DNA of 64,000 nucleotides from Casuarina equisetifolia (Eukaryota; Streptophyta; Magnoliopsida; Fagales; Casuarinaceae). The notes under the pieces are model-generated. The model worked only from the letters and a program-made list of their open reading frames with translations. It had not been told where the DNA came from and ran no database searches. Shown piece after piece: positions 34,929-46,714 of the stretch (the first letter of the stretch is position 1; each line of letters starts with the position of its first letter). Location of the stretch: assembly GCA_028551475.1 (NCBI GenBank), contig CM052360.1, positions 15,302,501 to 15,366,500 of the forward strand, given 5' to 3'. Position numbers and translations under genes: made by a program.

Positions 34929-35523
34929 ATGTATGCTAAATTCTTATGCGTATTGTTTCTTGGAATGGCGTTTCTCACCACTTACTCCTATGCTAATGAC
35001 GACTATTGTCACCACAAACCCCCATAAGCCTCCTATAATAGAGGACTCCTCCCTAAAAGAGAAGACATTAACCATGGATGGCAAACCACATAAGAGAGAA
35101 AAGCCATCGCCGAAAAACAAGCCACCAAAAACCCTTGGCAATGAAGATAAACCACTCCTAGAGCATAAGCCATTGACTCCATGTGACAAACCTCTTAAGG
35201 GTGAGTGAAAGTATCCATCGGAGCACAAGCCGCCTCATGAGCATCAACTTGGACATCATTTGTTGGAGTCCTCTTCCCTAGAAAACTCACCTAGTGTGGA
35301 TGGCAAACATCATAAGGGAAAACAGCCACCAACCACCCTTGGCAAGGAAAAGAAACCTTTCCCAAGTGACGAACCTTCTAAGGTTAATCAAGAGAAGCCT
35401 TCACGTGACCACAAGCCTTCTCATGAGCATTAACCTAGATGTCATTTGCTAGAGTCCTCTTCAATTGAAGAAAACACACCAGGTATGGATGGCAAACATC
35501 ACAAGGGAAAACAACCACCAATC
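34929..35523 (+). pseudogene. proline-rich protein gene, copy 3 (stop codons, split by a retrotransposon)
   Basis: A TATAAAA at 34874-34880 precedes an ATG at 34929 with an intact but different signal peptide (MYAKFLCVLFLG, ending SYAND). The frame stops at 35025-35027. Downstream, family blocks persist in several frames (ESSSLENSPSVDGK, GKEKKPFPSDEP) up to 35518, where the copia element begins. The next family block continues beyond the element at 40999-41040 (ACCCTCAGTAAGGAAGAGAA). Clearly the oldest and most decayed copy. Confidence 0.8.
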
Positions 35524-36107
35524 TGAAAAAGAAACTAGTTATGAAGTGGTAAATGTCCCATTAGTTATCTCTGACTCTACTAGAAATCCTAAGTTGAAAG
35601 GACCAACATATCCTGTAAGGCCTATCTTAGTTAATGCACCAAGAGCTTTGCATGTCCTGGATTGTATTGCTCAAAATGCCCATGCACGTATGATGAATAA
35701 AGCAACAGAAGAGACAGCACCTAACTCTACTTTTACACCATTTCAGTATTGTGCTAGTTCCAGCTCAACCTTACCAGTTAAGAGAACCATCACATGTTTG
35801 CATCAACAAGTGGAATGTACCTACCATGGGTCCCAACAAGGGCACTAACTAGAAAAAGTTTCGTAGAACTAAAAGGGAAGGAGCCAATGACTTTCATGCA
35901 TGCTCAAGGTCAATGGTCGGGACCGACCTACTATGACTTTAGTTACTAAATGAAAATTACGTAGGAAGCTTAAGAAGAGGCCAGTGCCTATAAAATGTAA
36001 TGGACTTGGCCACCATTCCTTAGATTGGTGTTAGCCATTTTTATACTAAAGTCTAATATTAATATAAGCTTCCACTTACATTTATCCACTTTGTCTCAAC
36101 TTTTTTA
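35524..36107 (+). repeat. 5' LTR of the nested copia element
   Basis: 584 bp, starting TGAAAAAGAAACTAG and ending CAACTTTTTTA directly before the primer-binding site. A stretch inside it is open for over 120 codons, but it is LTR sequence, not a gene. Confidence 0.92.
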
Positions 36108-36121
36108 TGGTATCAAAGAGC
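36108..36121 (+). other. primer-binding site (initiator tRNA-Met type)
   Basis: TGGTATCAAAGAGC directly follows the 5' LTR. It is nearly the standard copia site complementary to the 3' end of initiator methionine tRNA. Confidence 0.8.
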
Positions 36122-36170
36122 CTCTTGATCCATCTTACTACCTAAAAGACTAGCTAGCATCATTCCTATT

Positions 36171-37140
36171 ATGTCTAAAACACCTATTTACCCCTTCCTA
36201 CCACAATCAATGTTAGCAACTTTGTTACACTAAAATTGACTAAAAGGAATTATTTACCATGGATGACTGAGATGAAGTCTTTAATCTGAACCTAAAAACT
36301 TATTGGTTTTCTCATTGGGGAAACTAAATGTCCTCCACTGACCCACACCACCACTAGTGGTGTTGTACCTAATCCAACTTCAGAGGCCTAGGCACAAAGT
36401 GATGCCTTGGTCAAATCCTGAATCATCAGCACCCTATAAAAAGAAGCCGTAAGGCATATCTTCAAAATGGAAATAGCCACACAAGTCTGGAATGCTCTTG
36501 CTGACCACTTTGCCCAAAAAACTAAGGCCCATGAATTTGACCTACTTTTGCAAATTCACAATCTTCAATGGGAAGGTAAACCCCTTGCCTTATTTCTTGC
36601 TGATTTTAAAAATCTTATCAATCAACTAAGTTTAATTGGTAAACCACTAAGCAACATTGGCCAAAACTTTTCAACTTTTGGAAAGTCTAGGAGAAAAATA
36701 TGACTCCTTTAAACTATCATGTTTAAGCCACCTATTCCCTAGTTCAATGAAGTTATCTTTCAACTCCAAGCCTTTAAATCCTATCAAAGGCATTACCATC
36801 CCACGAATATTTCTCCCATTGAACTTACAAACTTCTCCACCTTTAGAGGAGGCCATGGAGGATGCAATAGTCAAAAGTCTCGAGGATCCCACGAAACCTA
36901 CACGTCTCAAGGACATGGCTTCAGTCTGTCAGCACTTGGAAACAAAAATATTTCCTTCTCACATAAGCAAGAAAACCCACCTCCAACTCAACCATATAAG
37001 AATTCAGGTACTGCTCATTCCTTATCACCTCGTAATCTTCCTACTTGTCAGATATGTGAAAAACAAGGTCACACTGCCCTTGAATGTTGGAGTCACTTCG
37101 ATCACAATTTTCAATCCCAAAGCATTCCTAAAGCTCTAGC
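36171..37140 (+). pseudogene. copia gag (degenerate)
   Basis: An ATG near 36171 is followed by several stops. The best stretch (36467-36703) reads ATQVWNALADHF and LQIHNLQWEGKPLALFLADF, the UBN2-type gag core. A frameshift follows near 36660. The zinc knuckle C-X2-C-X4-H-X4-C is preserved at 37046-37087 (CQICEKQGHTALEC). Confidence 0.8.
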
Positions 37141-37150
37141 AGCATTACAA

Positions 37151-38230
37151 ATGCATAAACCAAACTCTAAGGAATGGATAGCAAATTTGGGTGCTTTTTC
37201 TCATATAGTGGAGTCCCCAAGTACCCTTACCTCCTTTTCACCACATGGTGGATCAAATTATATAATTGTTGGAAATGACAAACATTTGCCTATCACTCAC
37301 ACTGGATCAATTGAAATCAATGGTCAATTAAGTTTGAATTTTGTTCTAGTAATTCTAGAAATCAAACATAAACTACTATCAATATCTCAGCTCACTAATG
37401 ATTATCCATGGTATAGAAGGCTTGGACACTCTAATTTTCAGACTATGAAGATTTTACAAGACTTAAGGTGTATTAAAATAACAAGAGGAACACCTAGCTC
37501 GTGCTCCACATGCTTGGCTAATAAGAGTCATCTCTTACCTTTTTCTACCTCACCTCATAAGTCACATGTCCTCTTGGAAAGAATACATAGTGACGTATAG
37601 GGGCCAACCTCAACACCATCATGTCAACATTTTTTGTACGATGCTATTCTAATTGATGAATGCACTCGCTTTACTTGGATATATCCTATGAAGAGGAAAT
37701 TTGAATTATGCCAAATTTTTGTTGAATTCAAAACCATGATAGAACAACAATTTGATAAAAAGATTAAGGTCTACTTTTTGATAATGGGGGAAAATACACA
37801 AGTACAGAATTAAATAATTTTCTCAAAATCAATAGGATAATGCATCAATTTGCATGTCCTTATAACCCACAACAAAATGGATTGGCATAAAGAAAACATC
37901 AATATATTGTTGAATTAGGACGTTCTATGTTGATTCAATCCGGTGTTCTATAAAAATATTGGACAAAAGCTTTCTTAACCATAGTATACATCATCAACCG
38001 ATTGCCAACTCCAACCTTGGAAAATCAATCACCCTTCAAAGTGTTTAGATCCCGTTGCTTTCTATGTCTTCGTATGAATATCAGTAATAAACTCTCTGCA
38101 AAGTCTCTTCCTTGTGTCTTTGTAGGTTACAACTCATAACATAAAGGATATCAATGTTTACATCCTTAAACAAGGAAGATTTTCAACTCTTGGCACGTGA
38201 TCTTTAAGGAAAACATGTTTCCTTCCTCCT
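37151..38230 (+). pseudogene. copia protease and integrase (degenerate)
   Basis: The protease region reads WIANLGAFSHIV where WIADSGA is usual, so the catalytic Asp-Ser/Thr-Gly is lost. GAG-pre-integrase follows (RRLGHSNFQTM, CSTCLANKSH), ending at a stop at 37598-37600. The integrase core is shattered but shows DNGGKYTSTELN and PYNPQQNGLA (37780-37890), the second catalytic Asp region and the region leading to the Glu. Confidence 0.75.
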
Positions 38231-38769
38231 AAGTACAAATTCTCCTGTGCTAAATGGCCAGCAAAATCCTGATTTTTCTAATGAAGCAAAAACTCTAAGG
38301 ATATCTTGTACATCCTCCTTTAATGAAGACATAACAATTTCTCACTCTCACACTAACCCTTCAATAGTGTCACATCTCACATATGAAGGGTTCTTATCTT
38401 CAACAACAGTTGACAATAATCAATACATTAATAGTAAAGAAACAACTGTTGATATTTACCAAATGTAAGAAAATTACACGAAAGCTTCACTTGTACCAAA
38501 ATCACTCGAGCATCCTATCCAAGGGCCTACAAAAGACTATGTTGAAATTCTCCCGTGTCCACATCACCTGACATGTCTAATTCCTCTTTTCCAACATCAT
38601 ACGACACATCACCAACAAAGGATATTAGTCTCTCACAACCATGCAAGAAAACTAGAAAGTTAGGTAATACAAAGGCCTTTAAAACCACCACTTGTCCATA
38701 AATTATCACCACACCACACCGCTCTCTCTTCATCTTCCCACTTCGGCTTCCTCTCCTTCCATTGACATT

Positions 38770-39740
38770 GAACCTACAACCCGACTTCATCCAATGACAA
38801 CCCGCAACCAAGCTGGAGTTAGGAGACTGAATCCAAAATACATCCTAGGTACTGTAAACCATGTTGTTCCCCCAGTTCCTATTACCATCCAACGAGCCTT
38901 AGCACACCTCAGTTGGAGGTCTACCATGGAGGTTGAAATGGAGGCCCTCTCCCGGAGCAACACTTGGGCGTTTGTTCCAAAAGCTGCAAGGATGAATATT
39001 ATCATATGTAAGTGGGTGTTTAAACCTAAGTTGACATCAAACAGCCATTGTATCAGCTTAAGGCTAGACTTGTAGCCAAAGGTTACTCATAAGAACCCGA
39101 TATTGATTACTTAGAAATGTTCAACCCTGTGGTAAGACTTACTATCATATGGGTCATTCTAACTATGGCCAATGTAAGGGGCTGGATGTTAAAGCAACTC
39201 GATGTGGAGAATGCATTTCTCCATGGATACCTTATAGAATCTATGTTCATGGAGTAAGCTCTTGGTTTTCAAGATTTGCAGTATCCTAATCATGTTTACA
39301 AGCTCTAACATTCATTATACAAGCTTAAGTAGTCACCTTGTGCCTGGTTTGATAGACTTTTGAGGTTCTTACTTGATCATGGTTTCACTTGTTCACCATT
39401 TGATTCTTTGTTGTTTGTTTTTAATCATAATAATATCCACATTTGGTTACTAATTTATATGGATGATTTGATTGTCACTGGAAACTCACCGCTGCATATT
39501 GAAGTCTTCATAAAAAAACTTAATAAGGCCTTCCCCATTAAGGACCTTGGCCGACTGCACTTCTTCTTAAGAGTGCAAGTATCTCGCTCATATGAAGGTC
39601 TTTTCCTAAACCAAGCTAACTATATCAGCAATATCATTCACAGGGCAGAAATGGCCAACTATTGCCCATTATCAACTCCCATGGCCAAAAAGCTCACTGT
39701 CATTCTGAATGGGGTAGAAATTTTTACTTGACCAACCTTT
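38770..39740 (+). pseudogene. copia reverse transcriptase (degenerate)
   Basis: Recognisable blocks are an N-terminal NTWAFVPKA and KWVFKPKL, then KQLDVENAFLHGYL (near 39195), and the catalytic YMDD at 39456-39467 followed by LIVTGN, KDLGRLHFFL and CPLSTPMAKKL. There are at least four in-frame stops or shifts. Confidence 0.85.
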
Positions 39741-40022
39741 TACAGAAGCCTGTTAGGAGCTTTGCAGTATGTGACCCTAACACAACCTGACATCAGTTTT
39801 GTAGTAAACCATCTTTGCTAGAAGATGAGCTCACCCATTGTTCGAGATTTTCATAATCTAAAGCGTATCATCCATTATCTTTAAGGCACCCGTGAACTTA
39901 GGCTTAAGATTCATTGTCGAAGCACATTAAATCTTTATGGTTTCACAGATGCAAATTAAGCAAGATGCACAGACACCTGTCGCTCCACAACCAAATTTTA
40001 CATCTTCATTGGAGCTAATCTT

Positions 40023-40410
40023 ATGTCGTGGACCTCAAAGCGACAAAACACCATTTCTAGGTCCTCAGCTTCAACTGAGTATCATGCCTTGGCTACTAGG
40101 ATAGTAGAAATCACTTGGCTCTTGCACCTCATGAGATATTTGCATACAAGCCAATTTATTCTAATCATACTTCATTATGATAATCTACCTGCTATTCAAC
40201 TCTTTACCAAACCTACCTTCCACAACAAATCTAAGCATCTTAAAGTTGATTTTCATTTTTTTTTTTGTGAAAAGGTAGCTCAGGGTACTCTTATCATTTT
40301 TCACATTCCAAGCTCATCATAGCTAGCTGATATTTTAACTAAGCCTTTGTCCAAGGAGACTTTTGTTGATCTAAGGAACAAGCTTGGCATTACCGTGCCA
40401 AGCTTGACGA
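40023..40410 (+). pseudogene. copia RNase H (degenerate)
   Basis: Reads SWTSKRQNTISRSSASTEYH, then HYDNLPAIQLF, KHLKVDFHFF and, after a stop, LADILTKPLSKETF. This is the standard end of a copia polyprotein. An inverted repeat AAGCTTGGCA/TGCCAAGCTT (about 40381-40405) lies between the coding end and the 3' LTR. Confidence 0.85.
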
Positions 40411-40414
40411 GGAT

Positions 40415-40998
40415 TGAAAGAGAAATTGGTTATGAGGTGGTAAACATCCCATTAGTTATCTCTGACTTTGCTAGGAATCCTAAGCTAAAAGGACCAGCAT
40501 ATCCCATAAGGCCTATCCCAATTAATGCACCAAGAGCTTTGCATGTCCTGGATTGTATTGCTCAAAATGCCCATGTACATATAATGAACAAAGTGACATA
40601 AGAGACATCACCTAACTCTGCTTTTACACCATTTCAGTATGGTGCTAGTTCCAACTTAACCTTACCAATTAAGAGAAACCATCACATGTTTGCATCAGTA
40701 AGTGGAGTGTGCCCACCATGGGTCCTAGCAAGGGCACCGACTAGAAGAAGTTTCGTGGAACCAAAAAGGAAGGAGCCAATGACTTTTCTACATGCTCAAG
40801 GTCCATGGTCGAGACCGACCTACTACGACTTTAGTTACTAAATGGAAATTATGTAGGAAGCTTAAGAAGAGGCCAGTGCCTATAAATGTAATGGACTCAG
40901 CCACAATTCCTTAGATTGGTTTTAGCCACTTTTGTACTAAAGTCCAATATTAATATAAGCTTCCACTTATATTTATCCATTGTGTCTTAACTTCTTTA
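40415..40998 (+). repeat. 3' LTR of the nested copia element
   Basis: 584 bp, starting TGAAAGAGAAATTGG and ending AACTTCTTTA. Collinear with the 5' LTR over its whole length, with mostly transition differences and two single-base indels. Confidence 0.92.
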
Positions 40999-41082
40999 CA
41001 ACCACCCTCAGTAAGGAAGAGAAACCATTCCTAGGTGAATTGGTGTATTAAAAGAATTGAGTTGTAGTGCTAACATTACTTG

Positions 41083-42365
41083 TTAAATAGTGGCTTTTCT
41101 ACATCATTAGATCTTAACCTAATATCCTTCTTACACGTTTAATTTTCATTCTCTCTTAATAACTAGTTTTAGAAAAGAAAGTTGGATCTCCCTCTAATAT
41201 GCCATCAAAGTCCAACATTATTGTGATCCCATCATTCAATCATATAAATTATAACCAACCTATGCTTGATTGGATGTAACATGTTAATTAATAGTTGTCC
41301 CAAATCATCTATATCTTGACTTGATATCCTTTTTTATGTTTCATGTATCCCATTTTCTTAATAATTAATTCTAAGAGGGAAAATTGGACCTTCGTAAAAA
41401 AAAAAAAAAAAATTTAATGTGCTTAACTTGGTTAACCTATGTACATGTGAATAATTTATGTATAAGTAGAAAGAACATGATTAAGTTGTTGGTAAAACCA
41501 TCACAAATTAAACAAATTTTAGAATGTTATTGATATTAGTCTAAGAACATGAGTTTTTATACCAATTTCTAACTATTACACTATGTGGAATTTGTCCAAC
41601 TCTTACTTTAATTGTTAAGGCATGTGTCTTGGGAGCTATGTATAAGATAATGGGTACCACTGCCCCTATAATCAACTTTTGGATTGGATATTGAGTCTTT
41701 TAGCATGATATTAGAGCTAAGGCTTTTTATTTGTCCTTTCTATGGATAAGATTAAATCCTAAGTCCTTTATAAGATATCATAATGGTTTGATCATTTTCT
41801 ATTATGATGAGGGGGCATTTTATAATGTGTGGAATTTGTCTCACATTGCTAAAGTATGAGTTTGTTAAGCCATTTATAAGATAATGGGTACCAACATTTC
41901 CTAAGTTGATCTTTGAATTAGATAGTATACTTAACACCAACAAGTAAACTTATTTGTCTAAAGATATGAGTCTTTACCCTAGAGAAATTTGTTGAAAATC
42001 ATGTCTAGAGAAATGAGGTGCAGAACTTTTTTTAAGCAAGTCGCTAAGTAACAGGAACAAAACCTAGAACCAAGTATTGATAGGGTAAATATTTATGCAT
42101 AAAAAATTTTTTTGATTTTTTGAGTATGAGAATAGTAGAAAAACGCTCGGTCTCTGAAATGTTGTGAAACCGGTTCCAAGATGTTGGGCACTAGTGTTGG
42201 ATGCATTAGGATAATTTTATGGTCTTGGAAGAAGACCATACAATCTGATTTCACCGCCGCCTCAAGCAGCAAGAGCCACCTTGATTCCAACGACTTTTGG
42301 CACTCTTCTGTCTCCCTTCGCTTTCTTCCTTTCGGTGATATTTTGAACCATACAATACGATTATG
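41083..42365. repeat. dispersed repeat, copy B (with internal insertion)
   Basis: Partner of 20836-21735 in the same orientation. It carries an extra segment of about 390 bp (about 41560-41955) flanked by similar GTCTAA-A-ATGAGT-TTTA blocks. That segment contains two related blocks (TGTGGAATTTGTC, ATAAGATAATGGGTACCA), so it is probably a small nested insertion. Confidence 0.7.
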
Positions 42366-43353
42366 GTTGGCCTCCGCATTCGATTGTGGTGGCAAGTGAG
42401 GTGATGATGTTCGGCCTTCGCTAACTAGCGTGGTTCTCAAGAGAAAATGAAATATTATTTTAGAGAGTAACTATTGCTAAAAAATAGTACTTCAAAGTAC
42501 GAATCTCAGGTATTGTTCTAATATTTAGGTAGTAAGAAGTATGGTGTTTTTGAGAAGTGGGTAACCAAAATAAACATGCATATTCAAAAGAGGTTGGGGC
42601 ATGGTCCGGTGTAATGGTTTTTTGTTGCAAATCACGCAATGGAGTTGAGAGTAAGTGAAGCCAAACATCATCCTAAAACCAGATACATCTTAACTTTGAG
42701 ACTCATTCCATTATCCTCATCTAGTAAGAGGAAGTAAAACTCTTACTCTACCCCACTTGCAGAAATACAAGGAAAAAGAAAGAGAGATTGCTTAATTGAA
42801 GAATACATTACCCTCCGGTAAAGGGAGGAAAACTGTGATAGCTGGCCATTGACAGATAGATCTATGTGTGACATAGCGTGATTCAAGGCTAGATGCCGTG
42901 ATTAGACTCTTAAGGGGAGGCAGAGAGAGGGAGCCAGGTATGTATCCTCATTATACGGCCAGCTGTAATTAAATTGGATGACAACAACCTTACTTGTCTC
43001 GGGGCGGGAGAGCTTTGGAGTCAACGCATCGAAAAACCAAAAAAATAAAGGACACTAGCTCACTGACTCACTCTCATATTTTTCAACTCTACACTTTTTG
43101 TTGGCCTATTTAAAGAAACAGAGTATAACTTCCGACCGAATTCAGAATAAATGAACAGAGCTGTCTTTATCCATTTTTGCAGGTCCCTTCTTTTTCAACG
43201 AGGAAGCCAACTTGTCACCAGTCTACCTGCCCATGTTCCATGCCATTGGGGCACGTGTTGCCATATCCAACAATCAAGCATTAGGAGCCGTTGGGATGCT
43301 CCAATGGCCGTAAGGTGCCGGCCTTGGTGACTGGAGCATTGAGATCTCCAACG

Positions 43354-43402
<49 letters not shown>

Positions 43403-43837
43403 AGTTTATTAGTGAGACTTAGCCGTCACTCCTTAACGACAACAATTATAACTACGCGTTTTTGTATTTGAAAATGGCTCAACTAATCAGAATAGGGTCC
43501 CCAATACCGCGTAAACCACATAAAAGAAAGAATGAAAATCGAAAAACAAAAGGAGGAAAGAGCCCCATCTAACACATCTAACACCGCGTTAAAAGCAGTC
43601 TCCAGGTCCACCTCCATCACCAATATAACATGGATCCAATGCTGCCTTTCTTCTCACCACTCTTCCTTTCTCTATTAAACGCTCGCTTTTCTCTACCACC
43701 ATTTCCCAACCATTTCTGCCTTCTCCTTGTTTAATTCTGTCCTTCTTTTGTTTCATTGCCAAGTTCTTCATTTTCAGACCCTACTAGTCTGCTTCCTTTA
43801 GCGTTTGTTCTAGTCCCTTACCACCACCCAAAAGACA
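42366..43837. other. intergenic DNA and upstream region of the CML gene
   Basis: No gene is seen. The part near the CML gene contains a G-box CACGTG (43252-43257) and a long CT microsatellite. Transcription of the CML gene probably starts within the last 150 bp. Confidence 0.5.
43354..43402. repeat. (TC)n microsatellite
   Basis: About 24 TC units with one A interruption, roughly 440 bp upstream of the CML start codon. Pyrimidine tracts of this type are common in plant promoters and 5' leaders. Confidence 0.95.
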
Positions 43838-44290
43838 ATGGACCACTCTGAGCTCAAGCGAGTGTTTCAATTGTTTGATCGAGACGGGGACGGGCGCATC
43901 ACGAAGAAAGAACTAAATGACTCCTTGGGGAACCTGGGCATCTATATTCCCGACACGGACCTGACCCAGATGATTGAGAAAATCGACATCAACGGGGATG
44001 GTTGTGTGGATATTGATGAATTCCGGGAGTTGTACCAAACCATAATGGACGAGCGTGATGAGGAGGAGGACATGAAGGAGGCGTTCAACGTGTTTGATCA
44101 AAATGGTGACGGGTTTATCACTGTGGATGAGCTAAGGTCGGTCTTGGTCTCGCTTGGGATTAAGCAAGGGAGGACTGTAGAGGAGTGCAAGAAGATGATA
44201 ATGAAGGTAGATGTGGATGGGGATGGAAGGGTCAATTATAAGGAGTTTAAGCAAATGATGAAGGGAGGTGGATTTAGTGCGTTGGGATGA
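43838..44290 (+). CDS. CML: calmodulin-like protein with four EF-hands
   Basis: An intronless gene for 150 residues. Four canonical 12-residue calcium loops start at Asp14 ([12 protein letters not shown]), Asp50 ([12 protein letters not shown]), Asp87 ([12 protein letters not shown]) and Asp125 ([12 protein letters not shown]), each with Asp at positions 1 and 3-5 and Glu at 12, so all four should bind calcium. GIYIPD and the C-terminal QMMKGGGF place it in the CML3/4/5/7 clade. The 150-residue length without an N-terminal extension is like CML7 rather than CML4/CML5. Family role: a calcium sensor relaying signals to target proteins, probably cytosolic. The ATG is the first in frame and the sequence directly before it (AGACA) is a normal plant context. 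The neighbouring FAR1-domain gene is discussed in the findings. Confidence 0.95.
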   Translation: MDHSELKRVFQLFDRDGDGRITKKELNDSLGNLGIYIPDTDLTQMIEKIDINGDGCVDIDEFRELYQTIMDERDEEEDMKEAFNVFDQNGDGFITVDELRSVLVSLGIKQGRTVEECKKMIMKVDVDGDGRVNYKEFKQMMKGGGFSALG

Positions 44291-46714
44291 GTCCTTAATT
44301 ATCTATTACATGTGCTCCTCAGCTCTGTCATACATACGCAGGGCAACATTCCATTGTTTAGCACCGGAGGAATGAGTGCATGTTTACCTTGCACTCAGAT
44401 CAAGTCGCCTGCCAGAGTGTAGCCATGGACTGTTTGCACGAGTCTGAGACACCAGCCAACTTTTCTGTAGGGAAATTTAAGGGGAAAGAAGGCCATGGGA
44501 ACCGAAGAATGTATCAATGTTTCTTTATTTTTTTTTATTTTTTTTTATTTTCTTTCTTTCTTTCTCCCTCCTGTGAGTTCAGAAGCTGGTTTTTTTTTTT
44601 TTTAGGTTATTCTTCTTTGTTACTCTGTATTGCTGTGTGTCATTTTCATATTGTATATATTCGTTATGTATGCGATTTATATCTTGATGGTTCCAAGCGA
44701 ACATAGATTTTGGTTTGATTTTTTATTGGAGACAAACTTAAACTTAAAAGTGCTTGTTGAAGCCATTGATCTGTTCTTATCCTTCATTCTCTTTTGGATG
44801 AATAAGGAAGGCTTTTATTAGAAAAAGAAAAGGCAACGAAACACTTGACTGCCCTCACGCACAACAAGAAGAGGGAAGCAGCATCTAAACAGTAGCAGAC
44901 TGGCCTGTTAGATCCGTATAGCAAGGGAGATTAAATGGTCAAATAAAGATCTACGGAACTTTGTCAGAGAAATAGCAAAGGGTAGGTTGTGGTTGAGGGG
45001 CATATTCCATAAACAAGTATTGAATCATTCCGCCTTGCCCTGGCAACAAGTTAAGGAGTTTTGGTTGAAGGGAGACCAAGTTAGTCTTGACCAAGAAGGT
45101 GCTTGTTTGGGCCCTTTTCCCCGTCGGGAGTCACCAATCAGGATTAAGTTGCTCCAAAATAGCCCCTAAGGGACCACAGAAGCCGAATCTAACACGATTA
45201 AACCACAGATTGTTCTAACCACCAGTAAGTCTTTCTGAATGTGCACCTTTTATCACTTTCTCATCATTGTTCCAAGTAATTCAATATTCGGAATAAGTCC
45301 GTTAGAGTGAATGAGGAGACAAGAGCAATCAAAATTTTGAGTAAGGAACACACCGAATTGACCCTTTTATTGAGTGAGGAACACACTGAGGAGGCAAGGC
45401 AAAGCAAATTTTGGTTTGAACCCTTTTATTCAAACTTGAAGGAGATGAGATGGAAAGGTACCTACTTCTTTATTAAGTGGGAAAACGTTTTACTTTCTCA
45501 ATTTGACAGAAAACCAGGCCCCTCGATACAAAGAGCCGCTTCATGTAAGTCCTGTTTAGCATTTATGGAGAAGCTCTTTATGGTGGTATGCAAGTCCGTA
45601 CGCATGCATTAAATTTATTTTAAGATTGGCTCGGCCCACCAACTTTAATTGTGATAGTGATTTTGTCACTTTACTTTACCGTATAAGTACGTAATAAGCT
45701 CTTTATAATAAGTTAACGTGGAAGTTACGCGACCTGAAGTCGTTGCCCAATCAAATCTCGATCCCCTCCCTTCAACGTTTTTGCCATTAAAAAAGGGACA
45801 GAAGCGCGTTCCTTGCTTGCCTTGGTATTTGGGTCACTGTCCGATTGGGTGGTACAGCATATTTGAGGTCACAACTTACTAATTTATTCTGTATGCTTTG
45901 GATTGAGATCCGCATATTTTACTGGGTCTAATTGCAACCATCTTACCTAAACTTGGACCGCTACACTGGTTTGAACTTCTCCTATCTCCATCAACAATTT
46001 CAACACCTTTTGTCTTAAACATAACGTTAACTTACTTTTCCTTCTTATTTTTTTATTTTTTATTTTTTTTTTTTAATAAAATCTAACCGGATCAAGATGC
46101 TCTGGTGGCTTTGTCTTTTTAGAAGGACCACTATTTCTAGAATTGATGCTTGGGCCCAAAAGCCTCCTTCGGTTCATCTCACCCTCGTCTTTTGGAGAAG
46201 TGGGTGGGACAGGGAAGTTATGACAGCGAATGTGAGGAGAAAAAGTCCAGGAGATCTTGGCTGTCAACTTAGCTCCGGTCAATTGTAAAATGGCTAGCTC
46301 TTACATGATGTTGCCAAGGTCACACTCCTAAACACACCCTCGTGGACAGGTAGAAATCCATTCCCTTACCGGTATCTCAAGAAGAGTCCACTTGAAGACA
46401 TAACTCAATTCTAAGCAACATAAAGATGGAAGTTATTTAAAAAAAAAAAAAAAAAAAACTACCTCAAAATCATCTTCATCTGATTAGGACTCAAACTGGA
46501 CTTCCCTGGATTGGAAGGCTCTAGAGATGTCAACAGCACGCATTTCCTTTTTCTATTTTTCCAGGAGACCAGCAATGTACTCGTTCTTCATTCTACAAAC
46601 AAAAAGATTAGAATCAAGCATCATGTGGCAATAGCCACAGCATAGAACCCAAAGATCTTAATTTGGAAAAAATGATAAAAACTTCTGTTTTCAAATGATT
46701 CCTGTGTCACTGGC
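44291..46714. other. CML 3' UTR and intergenic DNA
   Basis: The first few hundred bases are probably CML 3' UTR (T-rich near 44520-44605). Beyond that there is no frame with protein-like composition or splice support, no RNA gene and no recognisable transposon. Homopolymer runs occur at 46056-46075 (T-rich) and 46439-46459 (A). Confidence 0.5.

Larger units (their letters stand above)
35524..40998 (+). mobile_element. complete but dead Ty1/copia retrotransposon nested in PRP copy 3
   Basis: A 5475-bp element with both LTRs, a primer-binding site, and gag, protease, integrase, reverse transcriptase and RNase H in copia order. The flanks CAATC (35519-35523) and CAACC (40999-41003) are a 5-bp target-site duplication with one change. 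Joining the flanks across the element restores the local PRP sequence order. The LTRs differ at roughly 65 of 584 positions by eye (about 11%). Every coding part carries stops or frameshifts, so it is immobile by itself. Confidence 0.92.

Noticed and set aside
35465..35848. 127-codon frame at the left end of the copia element
   Set aside because: It is LTR sequence fused by chance to the end of PRP copy 3. The same stretch recurs in the 3' LTR.
45307..45612. 101-codon plus-strand frame in the CML-FAR1 interval
   Set aside because: It has an internal near-repeat (SKEHTEL/SEEHTEE) but no family, splice support or promoter context. Probably chance.
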